A stretch of 64,000 bases of DNA from NCBI RefSeq assembly GCF_010646885.2, contig NZ_CP050700.1, positions 718,001 to 782,000 of the forward strand, read 5' to 3'. Below are positions 46,797 through 55,145 of this stretch, in pieces (position 1 is the stretch's first letter; each line of letters starts with the position of its first letter). This DNA comes from Desulfopila sp. IMCC35008 (GTDB lineage: Bacteria > Desulfobacterota > Desulfobulbia > Desulfobulbales > Desulfocapsaceae). The notes below the pieces were generated by a model, which ran no database searches, was not told the origin of the DNA, and was given only the letters and a program-made list of their open reading frames with translations. Both the position numbers and the translations under genes were made by a program.

Positions 46797-46811
46797 GACG
46801 CATTTTGCGAC
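46797..46811. promoter_or_regulatory. GRCGCA-N3-TGCGYC palindrome, site 5
   Basis: GACGCA-TTT-TGCGAC, one arm base differing. The centre (46804) lies 107 bp from the candidate -24 GG, mirroring site 3 (108 bp). Confidence 0.75.
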
Positions 46812-46909
46812 CCCTATTTAAGAAAAAAATGTATTGATATAATAGACGTAATTTTATATAGATATGTCAGATGTGCGAGAACCTTCAAGAGTTCTTCCGG
46901 ATATTTTAA

Positions 46910-46925
46910 TGGCAAATTACTTGAC
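46910..46925 (+). promoter_or_regulatory. Candidate sigma-54 promoter of NrfD cassette 2
   Basis: TGGCAAATTACTTGAC: a full TGGCA -24 block, correct 10-bp spacing, but GA in place of the invariant GC at -12. By itself it is weak. Its position relative to sites 4 and 5 copies that of cassette 1. An overlapping TTGACA (46921-46926) with a poor -10 is the alternative reading. Confidence 0.5.
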
Positions 46926-46942
46926 AGTCATAGTTGTTAAGT

Positions 46943-46994
46943 ATACCATAAACAAAAAATGGTATGTTACTTGTATATAGTGACGTGCTATATA
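46943..46994. repeat. Two inverted repeats upstream of the 50-aa ORF
   Basis: ATACCAT-N9-ATGGTAT (46943-46965) and TATATAG-N7-CTATATA (46974-46994) are both perfect 7-bp repeats, back to back before the small ORF. They could be operators or leader hairpins. Cassette 1 has no counterpart. Confidence 0.5.
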
Positions 46995-47022
46995 GTTGTA
47001 CAAAAAGAATGCGGAGGGAGTC

Positions 47023-47175
47023 ATGGAAACAATCATATTCATGATCATCTGGATCGGAGGGGCCTCATTGCACACATACCTGGAGCTGAACTCGAAGAGG
47101 AGCCGTTCAACAAGGTATGCAAAGAAAGGTGAAAAGGTAGGTAAAGGACTCGCTACAGGAATGAATGGGAAGTGA
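47023..47175 (+). CDS. 50-residue membrane protein of cassette 2
   Basis: A short ORF with an ideal GGAGGG site 6 bp before its ATG. The N terminus is a single hydrophobic helix (METIIFMIIWIGGASLH), followed by a basic tail rich in Lys, Arg and Gly. It occupies the same position in cassette 2 as the 77-aa protein in cassette 1, though the sequences are not obviously related. Function unknown. Confidence 0.6.
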   Translation: METIIFMIIWIGGASLHTYLELNSKRSRSTRYAKKGEKVGKGLATGMNGK

Positions 47176-47251
47176 GTATCGTCGGTGGTTCAATCAGAGA
47201 ACTGGGAAGCAAAATCAGAATCGGCCATACAGGTCGAGAAAGGAGTAACGT

Positions 47252-48448
47252 GTGATGAACAATTTATTGGCGGGAGTTCTTCCTCAAGAAGGCGGTCTGG
47301 AGGCAACCGATTCAGGGAAATATAACCTGGCGATCGGCCTGTTGGCACTCATGACCCTGGTTGGCGTAGGTGCTGGTATCCACTCTCTTTATGCTGGACA
47401 TGAGCATACTTTCGGCGTGAGTCGTGGTGTCCCCTGGGGTAGTCTTATTGCGGCTTATGTGTTTTTTGTCGTGACCTCAACCGGTTTGTGTATTGTTTCT
47501 TCAGTTGGGCATGTTTTCGGCTTTGAGAACTTCAATCCCATCGCCAAGCGTGCGGTGTTCATGTCAATTGCTACTATTGTTGCCGGTTTTCTGGTTATCG
47601 CATTTGAAATCGAGAACTCATGGCGAATGCCGATAGCAAATGTGATAGGTGCCAATGTGACCTCCAACATCTGGTGGATGGGTACCCTGTACGGAGCATA
47701 TCTCCTCTTTATGGTGATTGAGTTTGTTATGCTGCAGATGAATAATCACAAAGTGGCCATGTCTTTTGGCCTGGCCGGCCTGCTTACCGGTGTTGTGGCA
47801 CACTCCAATCTCGGAGCAGTTTTCGGACTGCTTAATGGACGTGAGTTCTGGCATGGACCGTACATGCCGATCTACTTTATAGCCTCTGCAGCAATGTCCG
47901 GTTGCGTTGCTATCATTTTCTTCTCTTATCTTGCATACAAGGCAAATGGCTGGAAAATGAGTGACAAGATGAAGTTTGCCATGGAGTCTGTGGCTAAGAT
48001 GGGTGCCCTGATGATGGCAGTTATCATCTTCTTTACCAGCTGGAAAATGATAACTGGCATTACTGGTCATCCCCCAGGAAAATTCGCGGCCATGAATGCA
48101 CTGCTCACAGGAGACTATGCCCTTAATTTCTGGATGGGTGAGGTTGCTCTTGGTATGGTTATCCCGTTTGTCATTATCCTGGCCGTACGCGGCAAGAACA
48201 TGCCTGCCCTCTTTGCGGCCTCCGTCGCAGGTATGATCGGGATTTACTTTATGCGCTACGACCTGGTCATTGTCGGTCAACTGGTTCCGCAATATCACGG
48301 GATGGGCCTTGTTGATTATCCAGAACTTCTCACCTACAGTCCTAGTATGCATGAGAACCTGATCGTACTGGGTGGGGTCGGTTTCTGCGGCCTGCTCTTT
48401 TTGATCGGTGAGAAAATGTTCCGCGGTCATCTTTCCGAAGATCATTAA
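47252..48448 (+). CDS. NrfD/PsrC-like quinone-interacting membrane protein, copy 2
   Basis: 398 aa, about ten membrane segments. Paralogue of the copy at 44878: both share VPWGSLI/VPWGMLI, IENSWRMP/IENPWRMP, the TSNIWWMGTLYG block, RYDLVIVGQLVPQY/RYNLVVAGLIIPQY and the ending FLIGEK. The start at 47252 follows AGGAGTAACGTG; the M at 47255 is an alternative. Two copies with one ferredoxin suggest isoforms used under different conditions, or a heteromeric complex. Confidence 0.88.
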   Translation: MMNNLLAGVLPQEGGLEATDSGKYNLAIGLLALMTLVGVGAGIHSLYAGHEHTFGVSRGVPWGSLIAAYVFFVVTSTGLCIVSSVGHVFGFENFNPIAKRAVFMSIATIVAGFLVIAFEIENSWRMPIANVIGANVTSNIWWMGTLYGAYLLFMVIEFVMLQMNNHKVAMSFGLAGLLTGVVAHSNLGAVFGLLNGREFWHGPYMPIYFIASAAMSGCVAIIFFSYLAYKANGWKMSDKMKFAMESVAKMGALMMAVIIFFTSWKMITGITGHPPGKFAAMNALLTGDYALNFWMGEVALGMVIPFVIILAVRGKNMPALFAASVAGMIGIYFMRYDLVIVGQLVPQYHGMGLVDYPELLTYSPSMHENLIVLGGVGFCGLLFLIGEKMFRGHLSEDH

Positions 48449-48478
48449 TATTGAAGTACACGGGGCCTGTCGGTGAGG

Positions 48479-48499
48479 CAACCGGCCGTACCCCGGTTG
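48479..48499 (+). terminator. Hairpin between NrfD copy 2 and its MerR gene
   Basis: CAACCGG-N7-CCGGTTG followed by a short T-rich stretch (AACTTTT). May reduce rather than block transcription into the MerR gene 92 bp on. Confidence 0.5.
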
Positions 48500-48590
48500 T
48501 AACTTTTAGGAAAGATTTTCCATGCCCTTAACACGTACTGTCGCTGGTTGCCACAAAGTGGATAAAGGGGTCGTCTGAGGTGAAAGGATA

Positions 48591-49064
48591 ATGGTTAGCA
48601 AAAAGAAACCCGTGGAGCCACTGAGAAAAGACATGCCGGTATACACCATAGGTGTTGCGTCCCAACTTCTTGACGTGCACCCAAGGACGCTCAGGATATA
48701 TGAGGAAGAAGGTCTGATCAAACCCCATCGACAAGGCACCAGGCGTCTCTATTCACCCAACGATGTACAGTGGGTTTCATGTCTGAGGTCATTGATTCAT
48801 GATCAGGGCATTTCCATACCAGGTATCAGAAAGCTGCTTCGGTTTGCTACCTGTTACGAGATCTCGGATTGTCCGGAAAAGATTCACTGTAATTGTGATG
48901 CCGTGGTGGACAAGGTGATCCCTAAAAGGGTGCGCCTTGTTTCTGGTCAACCCGGTGAAGACCAGGCAGGGGATGCCGAACGAGAAGAACGACGGCTTTC
49001 CCGGTTACGGAAAAAATCCGGGAAACAGGAGGCAGGGGACGAGCTGAAGTCGGGTGAAGAGTAG
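48591..49064 (+). CDS. MerR-like regulator with four-cysteine motif, copy 2
   Basis: 157 aa. Winged helix at about 17-87 (YTIGVASQLLDVHPRTLRIYEEEGLIKP). Cysteines 64, 88, 94 and 102 align gap-free with 67, 91, 97 and 105 of copy 1; C100 is extra. A polar, charged C-terminal tail of about 40 residues is unique to this copy. It follows NrfD copy 2 as copy 1 follows NrfD copy 1, so each regulator probably serves its own cassette. Convergent with the sigma-54 activator gene. Confidence 0.85.
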   Translation: MVSKKKPVEPLRKDMPVYTIGVASQLLDVHPRTLRIYEEEGLIKPHRQGTRRLYSPNDVQWVSCLRSLIHDQGISIPGIRKLLRFATCYEISDCPEKIHCNCDAVVDKVIPKRVRLVSGQPGEDQAGDAEREERRLSRLRKKSGKQEAGDELKSGEE

Positions 49065-49108
49065 TCTTGTACGTTAGGAAAAGGCAACCGTAGCAGAGTG
49101 CGGTTGCC

Positions 49109-51493
49109 TCAGCTTTTTCGGGGTTCGCCAAGTCCGTAACTGCGCAACTTCCGGCGCAGGGTGTCTTTTGAGATTCCCAGCTCCCTGCATGTTTTCATTT
49201 TTTTCCAGCTGTTTCTCTCCAGGGCAAGCAGGATTGCCTGTTTTTCCAGTTCCTCAAGAGTCATACGTCGGCTGCCAGCCAGGGTGATGGCGGGTGTGCC
49301 CATATTTTCTTCCGACATACTCTCCGGGAGGTGACTCTCCTGGATTTGTCCTCCCGGGCAGAGGATGAAGCTGTATTCAATGATGTTCTCAAGTTCCCTG
49401 ATATTTCCCGGATAGTGGTATCGCATCAAGCGTACCATCACCTCATCACTGACGCCGGAAATGTCTTTTTGTTTTTCTGCACGGAAATTTTCAACAAAAT
49501 GATCCACCAGCAGAGGAATATCCTCGATTCTTTCGCGTAGCGGCGGCAATACTATATTGGCCACATTCAAGCGATAAAAAAGGTCATCCCTGAATAATCC
49601 TTCCTGCACCAGTTGGCCAAGATCTCTGTTGGTCGCGGCAAGTATACGTACGTCCGCCTTGACCGGGGTGTTGCTCCCTAGAGGTTCGTAGACCTTTTCC
49701 TGAAGGACACGAAGCAACTTGACCTGCAGTGACTGGGGGATGTCACCAATCTCATCAAGAAAGAGGGTGCCGCCTTCCGCGGCTGCAAACCGACCTTCTT
49801 TGTCTTTCTTGGCATCGGTGAAGGCCCCCGTCTTATAACCAAACAGTTCGGATTCAAGCAGGGTCTCGGGCAGTGCTCCGCAATTGACAGCCACAAAAGG
49901 CTTGTCTTTTCGGCCAGAAGCATTGAAGATAGCCTTGGCAATGAGTTCCTTGCCTGTACCGCTTTCACCGAGGATCAGGACATTGCTTTCACTGAGAGAT
50001 ATCTCCGGCAGAATCTGGAAGAGACGCTGCATGGCCGGACTTTTACTGATTATGGATTCGAAGGTGAAGTTTCGCATTAACTGCCGACGGAGGTTGATCT
50101 CCACCCTGAGGTCCCGAAATGTTTCAACCCCGCCGACGACATTACCATCGTGATCTACCAGAGGAGCAGCACTTATACTGACAGGAGTACATATGTTGTC
50201 GAAGGCCTGGATCGAAATAGAACGATTGGCCACAGGTTTACCGGTATACAGTGCTTCCGCAATGGCGCAGTTTTTCCCGCAGATCGATGAATGGAAGACA
50301 TCTGAACAGAACTGGCCCAGGGCCTTCTCGCGGCTCCAGCCGGTGATAATCTCTGCTCCCTGATTAAATGAGGTGATGCGCCAGTCCCGATCGACAGTAA
50401 AAACGCCGTCTGCGACGGAGTCCAATATGAGTGCTGTCTGTAATCGGTTGGTATTGTCCCTGAAGGATTCAACACCGCCTATGACATAACCCTGGTGATC
50501 GAGAAAGGGAGCCGCACTGACACTGACCGGGATGGAAAAACCATTCTTGTTGATGATAAACAGCTCAGTGTCAACTATAGTTCGTTTTTCCCGCATACAG
50601 ATGGTCAAAGGGCAGCTGGCGACATTAATGCTGGAGAGGAGCACTTCGGAACATGATTTCCCAAGGACTTCTTCTTCAGACCAGCCGGTAATCTTCTCGG
50701 CGGCTCTGTTGAAAGAGGTAACATGACCACGGGAGTTGACAGTGAAAACACCATCGGCGACGGCATCGAGAATGAGCTCATGTTGAACCCGTGCCGTCAT
50801 GTCTCGAAACGTTTCAACCCCGCCGATAATATTTTTTTCCATATCTACCAGTGGCGCAGCACTCACCTGGACCGGTACATACCTGCCTCTCTTGGTGGCA
50901 ATATAGACAGATGGGTTGGTTACATTTGAGCAGGCCTGGATGGATTTGGCGATGGCGCAGTCTTTTTTGCAGATTGTCGATTTGAATATCGATTTACAGG
51001 GGCGGTCTAAAACATCCTCTTCGCTGAAACCGGTTATTCGTTCGGCCGCACTATTCCAGGAGGTGATCTTCCAGTCATGGTCGACGGTGAAGACGCCCTC
51101 TGCAATGGAATTCAGTGCAAGCCTGCTGGCTGCAAGCGGGGTACTAAAGTCAGAAAAACCGATATACGCTCCAGCTAGTCCGCCCTTGTCACTAGGTAAC
51201 GTTATGACTTCCAGGGCGATCGGGGTGTTGGTCGTGGCGGTATGGGTAGTAAGTCGGATCTGTTCTGATTTACCTGCCCTGTTTCTGGAGAGTGGTTTGA
51301 GGTGGCTGCATATCTGGCGGAATCGATCATCACTGCAGAAGATCTCCCTGCAGTCCTTACCTTGAAGGGTGCATTCCGGGATATCGAGAATTTTAGAGGC
51401 TGTACCATTGCAGGATGTGATAAGCCAGTTGCTGTCTACTGTAATATATCCGTGCTCACCTTGTGGGGTGAATTCAATCTGGCTTTCGGCCAT
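49109..51493 (-). CDS. Multi-PAS sigma-54 enhancer-binding regulator
   Basis: 794 aa. N-terminal PAS-like region (about 10-120, with [15 protein letters not shown]), then three tandem PAS domains (about 125-240, 243-355 and 358-470), an AAA+ sigma-54 domain (Walker A GESGTGKE 509-516; loop GAFTDA 556-561) and a Fis-type HTH at the C terminus ([22 protein letters not shown]). PAS 2 and 4 each have C-x8-C-x3-C; PAS 3 keeps the outer two. No receiver or membrane helix, so it should sense a cytoplasmic signal. The likely target is the palindrome-bearing NrfD cassettes next to it. Confidence 0.9.
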   Translation of the reverse strand: MAESQIEFTPQGEHGYITVDSNWLITSCNGTASKILDIPECTLQGKDCREIFCSDDRFRQICSHLKPLSRNRAGKSEQIRLTTHTATTNTPIALEVITLPSDKGGLAGAYIGFSDFSTPLAASRLALNSIAEGVFTVDHDWKITSWNSAAERITGFSEEDVLDRPCKSIFKSTICKKDCAIAKSIQACSNVTNPSVYIATKRGRYVPVQVSAAPLVDMEKNIIGGVETFRDMTARVQHELILDAVADGVFTVNSRGHVTSFNRAAEKITGWSEEEVLGKSCSEVLLSSINVASCPLTICMREKRTIVDTELFIINKNGFSIPVSVSAAPFLDHQGYVIGGVESFRDNTNRLQTALILDSVADGVFTVDRDWRITSFNQGAEIITGWSREKALGQFCSDVFHSSICGKNCAIAEALYTGKPVANRSISIQAFDNICTPVSISAAPLVDHDGNVVGGVETFRDLRVEINLRRQLMRNFTFESIISKSPAMQRLFQILPEISLSESNVLILGESGTGKELIAKAIFNASGRKDKPFVAVNCGALPETLLESELFGYKTGAFTDAKKDKEGRFAAAEGGTLFLDEIGDIPQSLQVKLLRVLQEKVYEPLGSNTPVKADVRILAATNRDLGQLVQEGLFRDDLFYRLNVANIVLPPLRERIEDIPLLVDHFVENFRAEKQKDISGVSDEVMVRLMRYHYPGNIRELENIIEYSFILCPGGQIQESHLPESMSEENMGTPAITLAGSRRMTLEELEKQAILLALERNSWKKMKTCRELGISKDTLRRKLRSYGLGEPRKS

Positions 51494-51833
51494 GGAAAGT
51501 CTCCTCGGTGACTATCGTCTGGAACCGTTATATTTTACTTATAAATAATAGCTCGTACGCAACTGTGATACAAGTCGTCTACTGCACAAGTACTACAACT
51601 GTAGCACAAGTTTGTTGCATATGCTCGTATAATGAACGGTAAAGTAGCTTTGGGAAAGAGGTTTCCTGTTGTTGGTTTCCAGCTGATATGAAGAATAATA
51701 ATGAGGACTACAGGAAAGTGTGACATTGTATCATTAGCTAATATTGTCTACAATGGTATCAAATTGCTATGCTGGGCATAGGGTTATAAAAGGGTAGTTA
51801 TAGAACTGCACCATTTGTAAGGGATGAGAGTGT
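51494..51833. other. Divergent regulatory region between two regulator genes
   Basis: 340 bp with no ORF. Two similar direct repeats, ACTGTGATACAAGT (51562-51575) and ACTGTAGCACAAGT (51598-51611), lie 36 bp apart, with a shorter ACTGCACAAGT between them (51581-51591). An ATTGT-CT-ACAAT palindrome lies at 51743-51754 near the kinase gene. Part of the second repeat (12 bp) recurs inverted at 55052-55063. Confidence 0.5.
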
Positions 51834-52979
51834 ATGAAAACCGATTGTCCTCCTTTTTCAGACAAGCCGAGTATTACGCCGATGGCGAAGACGAGTAGGT
51901 CTGTTCCTGCCAGGGTCGGAATGGAGTTGTTTCACTCCCTTCAGGATCCTGTGCTTCTGGCAACGACTGAAGGCGTGATCCTCGATGTCAATTCCGCACT
52001 GCTGGAAGCAGCACGGAAGGGTTACGATGACGTCGTCGGGTCCGGTGTATGCCAGATTATCCATGGTGGGCGCTGGCCACATATCGAATGTCCTCTTGAG
52101 GAGTTTCTGAAAACCTTTACCGGCAGGACTGAAGACACAAGACTTCCTGGACTTGGCGGTAATTATTCGCTTTCTGTGGTGCCGGTGGAACCCAAAGAGA
52201 ATGAGGAGCAGCTGGTGCTGCTTATCGCCCGCCTGTTGACCAAAGAGGAGATTCGCAAGGTTGATTCAATCCGGACGGCCCAGCTTGCTGCGATTGGTGA
52301 ATTGGCCGCCGGTGTCGCCCATGAGGTGAACAACCCTATAAACGGGATTATTAATTTTGCCCAGATTCTGCTTGATGACTGTGATGACGATCCGTTTAAA
52401 AAGTCCTTACTTGAAAAAATCGTTAACGAAGGCGAACGCATTGCCACAATCATTTATAACTTGCTCTCCTTTGCCCGTGAAAATGAAGATGCCCGCGGAC
52501 TCGTCGATCTTAATGAAGTGGTGAGGGATTGTATTTCTCTTGTTGAGCATCAACTTAAATGTGACGGGATTGAGGTAATTACAAAATATCACGATCCGTC
52601 CTGCCTTATCTTAGGTAATTTCTCTCAACTGCAGCAGGTTGTACTTAACCTGATAAGCAACAGTCGATATGCGCTCAACGAGCGATACCGTGAACCGGTC
52701 AAGGAAAAAAGGATAGTAGTCACCTCTGAGGCTATAGATGTGGAGGGACACGAGGTGTTTCGGCTGACAGTCCGTGATTTTGGTACCGGCATACCCCAAT
52801 CCATCCTCGATAAAATGTTCGAACCATTTTTCACCTCAAAGCCTGCAACACAAGGGTCTGGGCTTGGTTTAAGTATCAGTTACGGCATCATATCAAACCA
52901 TAATGGAATACTGCGGGTGGATTCCATCCTCAACAAATATACCGATATGATAATTGAAATACCGGCATCGGAGGACTGA
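51834..52979 (+). CDS. Cytoplasmic PAS sensor histidine kinase
   Basis: 381 aa without transmembrane segments. A PAS domain (about 30-135) carries C73 and C86, set like the cysteines of the neighbouring activator's PAS domains. HisKA has the phospho-acceptor H163 in VAHEVNNP, and the HATPase has N, D-F-G-T-G and GSGLGLSI boxes, so it should be an active kinase. Its stop overlaps the response-regulator ATG (TGATG); they are almost certainly a cognate pair. Confidence 0.92.
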   Translation: MKTDCPPFSDKPSITPMAKTSRSVPARVGMELFHSLQDPVLLATTEGVILDVNSALLEAARKGYDDVVGSGVCQIIHGGRWPHIECPLEEFLKTFTGRTEDTRLPGLGGNYSLSVVPVEPKENEEQLVLLIARLLTKEEIRKVDSIRTAQLAAIGELAAGVAHEVNNPINGIINFAQILLDDCDDDPFKKSLLEKIVNEGERIATIIYNLLSFARENEDARGLVDLNEVVRDCISLVEHQLKCDGIEVITKYHDPSCLILGNFSQLQQVVLNLISNSRYALNERYREPVKEKRIVVTSEAIDVEGHEVFRLTVRDFGTGIPQSILDKMFEPFFTSKPATQGSGLGLSISYGIISNHNGILRVDSILNKYTDMIIEIPASED

Positions 52980-54754
52980 TGGAAAAGGAAAGGGAAGATA
53001 TTCACATCCTTGTGGTCGATGACGAAGAATCGATTCGCTACACCTTTAAGGTTTTCCTTGAGAGGGAAGGCTACGGTAAGATAACTACGGCTGCAACCCT
53101 TGAAGAAGCACTCGCTGTTATAAACGAAGAACGCTTTGACCTGATAATAAGTGACATCGTGCTTGAAGATGCCTCCGGGACAGATCTTCTTAAAAATATC
53201 CAGAATACTGGTATTCAGTGTCCGGTAGTTATGATTACCGGTTTCCCAAATCTTGATACGGCCGCAAACTCTGTCAGGTACGGTGCCTTTGACTATATCT
53301 CCAAGCCGGTCAATAAGGAGACCTTGTTACGTTTTGTTCGCCAGGCTTTAAGGCACTGGCAACTGGATCAGGAAAAAAAGGCATTACAGCATGAAAATGA
53401 AAAATATCGTCGTTATCTACAGGTGATTTTCAGTTCGGTGTCAGATGCCATTGTCACAGTTGATAACGAGCTGAATATCACTCAGTACAATAAAGCCGCC
53501 ACCTGCTGGATTGGCGATCTGGTTTCAGGTAATAGCCGGAACCTCTCTGACCTATCCAGTGAAGTTGCTCAGGCCTGGTTGGATGATGCCCGCCTTGTTA
53601 TTGAAAAACGCAAAATGGTACGTGAACATCAGGTTGAATACTTTACCCCCGGCGGCGAAAAAAGAATGATTAGTCTTACCGCCGCTCCACTTTGTGACGA
53701 AAATGAAGAGTTTGACGGTGCTGTTATTGTTGGCAGGGATGTCACGCCAGCGCGACCCGACAACTCAAGCTCAAACCGCAGTTCCTTCCACGGCTTTGTC
53801 GGATCCAGCCCGGCTATGCTTGATATGTACAGATTGATAGAAAATGTCGGTAAAGTGGATACGGCTGTGCTGGTAACAGGAGAATCTGGTACAGGTAAGG
53901 AACTAGCTGCAGAAGCGTTGCATCTTGAGAGTATGCGAAAAGATAAAAAACTGGTCAAGGTTGATTGTGCTGCTGTTGCAGAGGAGCTGCTGGAGAGCGA
54001 GCTTTTCGGACATCGGAAGGGCGCCTTTACCGGTGCGGACCGTGATAGAATGGGACGTCTGTTACAAGCTGACAAAGGGACACTTTTTCTTGATGAAATA
54101 GGAGATATTTCATCCAGGATGCAATTGAGACTTCTACGTTTTCTGCAGGAGAAGACTTTCACCCCGGTCGGGCAGGATAAACCTGTAAAGGTTAATGTGC
54201 GAATTATAGCTGCAACAAATGTTGACCTGCAGGATAAAGTCCGGAGGGGGGAGTTCCGTGAAGACCTTTATTATCGCCTTAAAGTTGTTGAGATCGAATT
54301 ACCACCTCTAAGACTTCGGCCATCCTGTATCCCATTGCTGGTTCACCATTACATCAGTTATTTTGCCGATAGACATGATTTACCGGTCTATTCAATTTCT
54401 GACCAGGCCCTGAAGACTCTCTGTACTTATCATTGGCCTGGTAATGTGCGACAATTAAGGCATGTCATTGAACGCGGTTGTGTTATGTGTCACGGTGCAA
54501 CAATTCAGCAGGAACATCTGCCAGTGGAGGTTTTTGATTCCAGAGAGCCCAGGGCTCAGGTTATTGTATCTGGTGAGTCCGGGACAAAAGGACTACATGG
54601 AAACGATATGGCTGCAGGTATGATAAGTGAAAAGGAGATGTTACTGCAGATTCTTGCCCGGGCGGGTGGTAATAAATCAAAAGCTGCACGAATGCTTGGC
54701 ATCGACAGAAGTACACTTTATCGCAAGCTCAAACGGTACAATGTAGCCGGCTGA
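52979..54754 (+). CDS. NtrC-type response regulator (REC-PAS-AAA-Fis)
   Basis: 591 aa. Receiver (about 8-120) with D14/D15, phospho-acceptor D59, T87 and K109; a PAS domain (about 140-265), unusual for this class; a sigma-54 AAA+ domain (GESGTGKE 301-308, GAFTGA 348-353, DEIGD); and a Fis HTH (KAARMLGIDRSTLYRKLKRY). All elements needed to activate sigma-54 holoenzyme are intact. The nearest candidate target is the -24/-12 promoter 310 bp downstream of its own stop. Confidence 0.93.
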   Translation: MEKEREDIHILVVDDEESIRYTFKVFLEREGYGKITTAATLEEALAVINEERFDLIISDIVLEDASGTDLLKNIQNTGIQCPVVMITGFPNLDTAANSVRYGAFDYISKPVNKETLLRFVRQALRHWQLDQEKKALQHENEKYRRYLQVIFSSVSDAIVTVDNELNITQYNKAATCWIGDLVSGNSRNLSDLSSEVAQAWLDDARLVIEKRKMVREHQVEYFTPGGEKRMISLTAAPLCDENEEFDGAVIVGRDVTPARPDNSSSNRSSFHGFVGSSPAMLDMYRLIENVGKVDTAVLVTGESGTGKELAAEALHLESMRKDKKLVKVDCAAVAEELLESELFGHRKGAFTGADRDRMGRLLQADKGTLFLDEIGDISSRMQLRLLRFLQEKTFTPVGQDKPVKVNVRIIAATNVDLQDKVRRGEFREDLYYRLKVVEIELPPLRLRPSCIPLLVHHYISYFADRHDLPVYSISDQALKTLCTYHWPGNVRQLRHVIERGCVMCHGATIQQEHLPVEVFDSREPRAQVIVSGESGTKGLHGNDMAAGMISEKEMLLQILARAGGNKSKAARMLGIDRSTLYRKLKRYNVAG

Positions 54755-54813
54755 ACTACGACTCATTTACTGTTTCATTTCTCTTGTTTTTCCTTCTGTA
54801 ATTGTGGCGAAGA

Positions 54814-54831
54814 TGTTGCAAAGCTGTTGCA
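54814..54831. promoter_or_regulatory. Repeated TGTTGC half-sites
   Basis: TGTTGCA-AAGC-TGTTGCA: two direct copies of the half-site that forms the perfect palindrome about 40 bp further on. Possible secondary binding site of the same activator. Confidence 0.4.
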
Positions 54832-54855
54832 TTTGTGTGTTGTCTCACCATAATG

Positions 54856-54871
54856 TGTTGCGTGTGCAACA
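54856..54871. promoter_or_regulatory. Probable enhancer site TGTTGC-N4-GCAACA
   Basis: A perfect 16-bp palindrome centred about 202 bp upstream of the -24 GG of the next operon. Size and position fit an upstream activating site for a Fis-type regulator, most simply the response regulator coded just upstream. Confidence 0.65.
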
Positions 54872-55051
54872 GTTTTCTGTGCTGTTTGCTACAATACGAG
54901 CTGTTTGTAAAAATAATGTTGTCATTACATAAAGTTAATTGGTTTTTTGACTGTTTCATGCCGATAGCTTATCCGTACGATTTGTAAACTTGGCAAAAAA
55001 TGATGTAAAATAAAACATGGAAAAACAACACTATGATGTGTTGCGGAATTG

Positions 55052-55063
55052 TTGTGCTACAGT
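55052..55063. promoter_or_regulatory. 12-bp element shared with the region upstream of the kinase
   Basis: TTGTGCTACAGT, identical in inverted orientation to 51598-51609. It ends 1 bp before the -24 element, so a bound protein would hinder or touch sigma-54 polymerase. Confidence 0.45.
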
Positions 55064-55064
55064 G

Positions 55065-55080
55065 TGGCACGCGTTTTGCA
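55065..55080 (+). promoter_or_regulatory. Sigma-54 (-24/-12) promoter of the twin-peptide operon
   Basis: TGGCACGCGTTTTGCA matches TGGCAC-N5-TTGCA exactly, with 10 bp between GG and GC. It lies 66 bp before the first small peptide gene. Confidence 0.92.
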
Positions 55081-55145
55081 GTTCTCCAGCCAGTGTATAG
55101 AAGCATTTGTATAACCTGAAATCAACACTGGATATGGAGAACATC

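Noticed and set aside
44209..46812. Reading the GRCGCA repeats as a CRISPR array or mobile-element ends
   Set aside because: The repeats are only 15 bp, irregularly spaced, self-palindromic and located before promoters. There are no spacers of equal length, no cas genes and no transposase.
51754..51768. TGGTATCAAATTGCT as a sigma-54 promoter of the histidine kinase gene
   Set aside because: Only 9 bp separate GG and GC, whereas 10 is essentially required; the -24 block is also imperfect.
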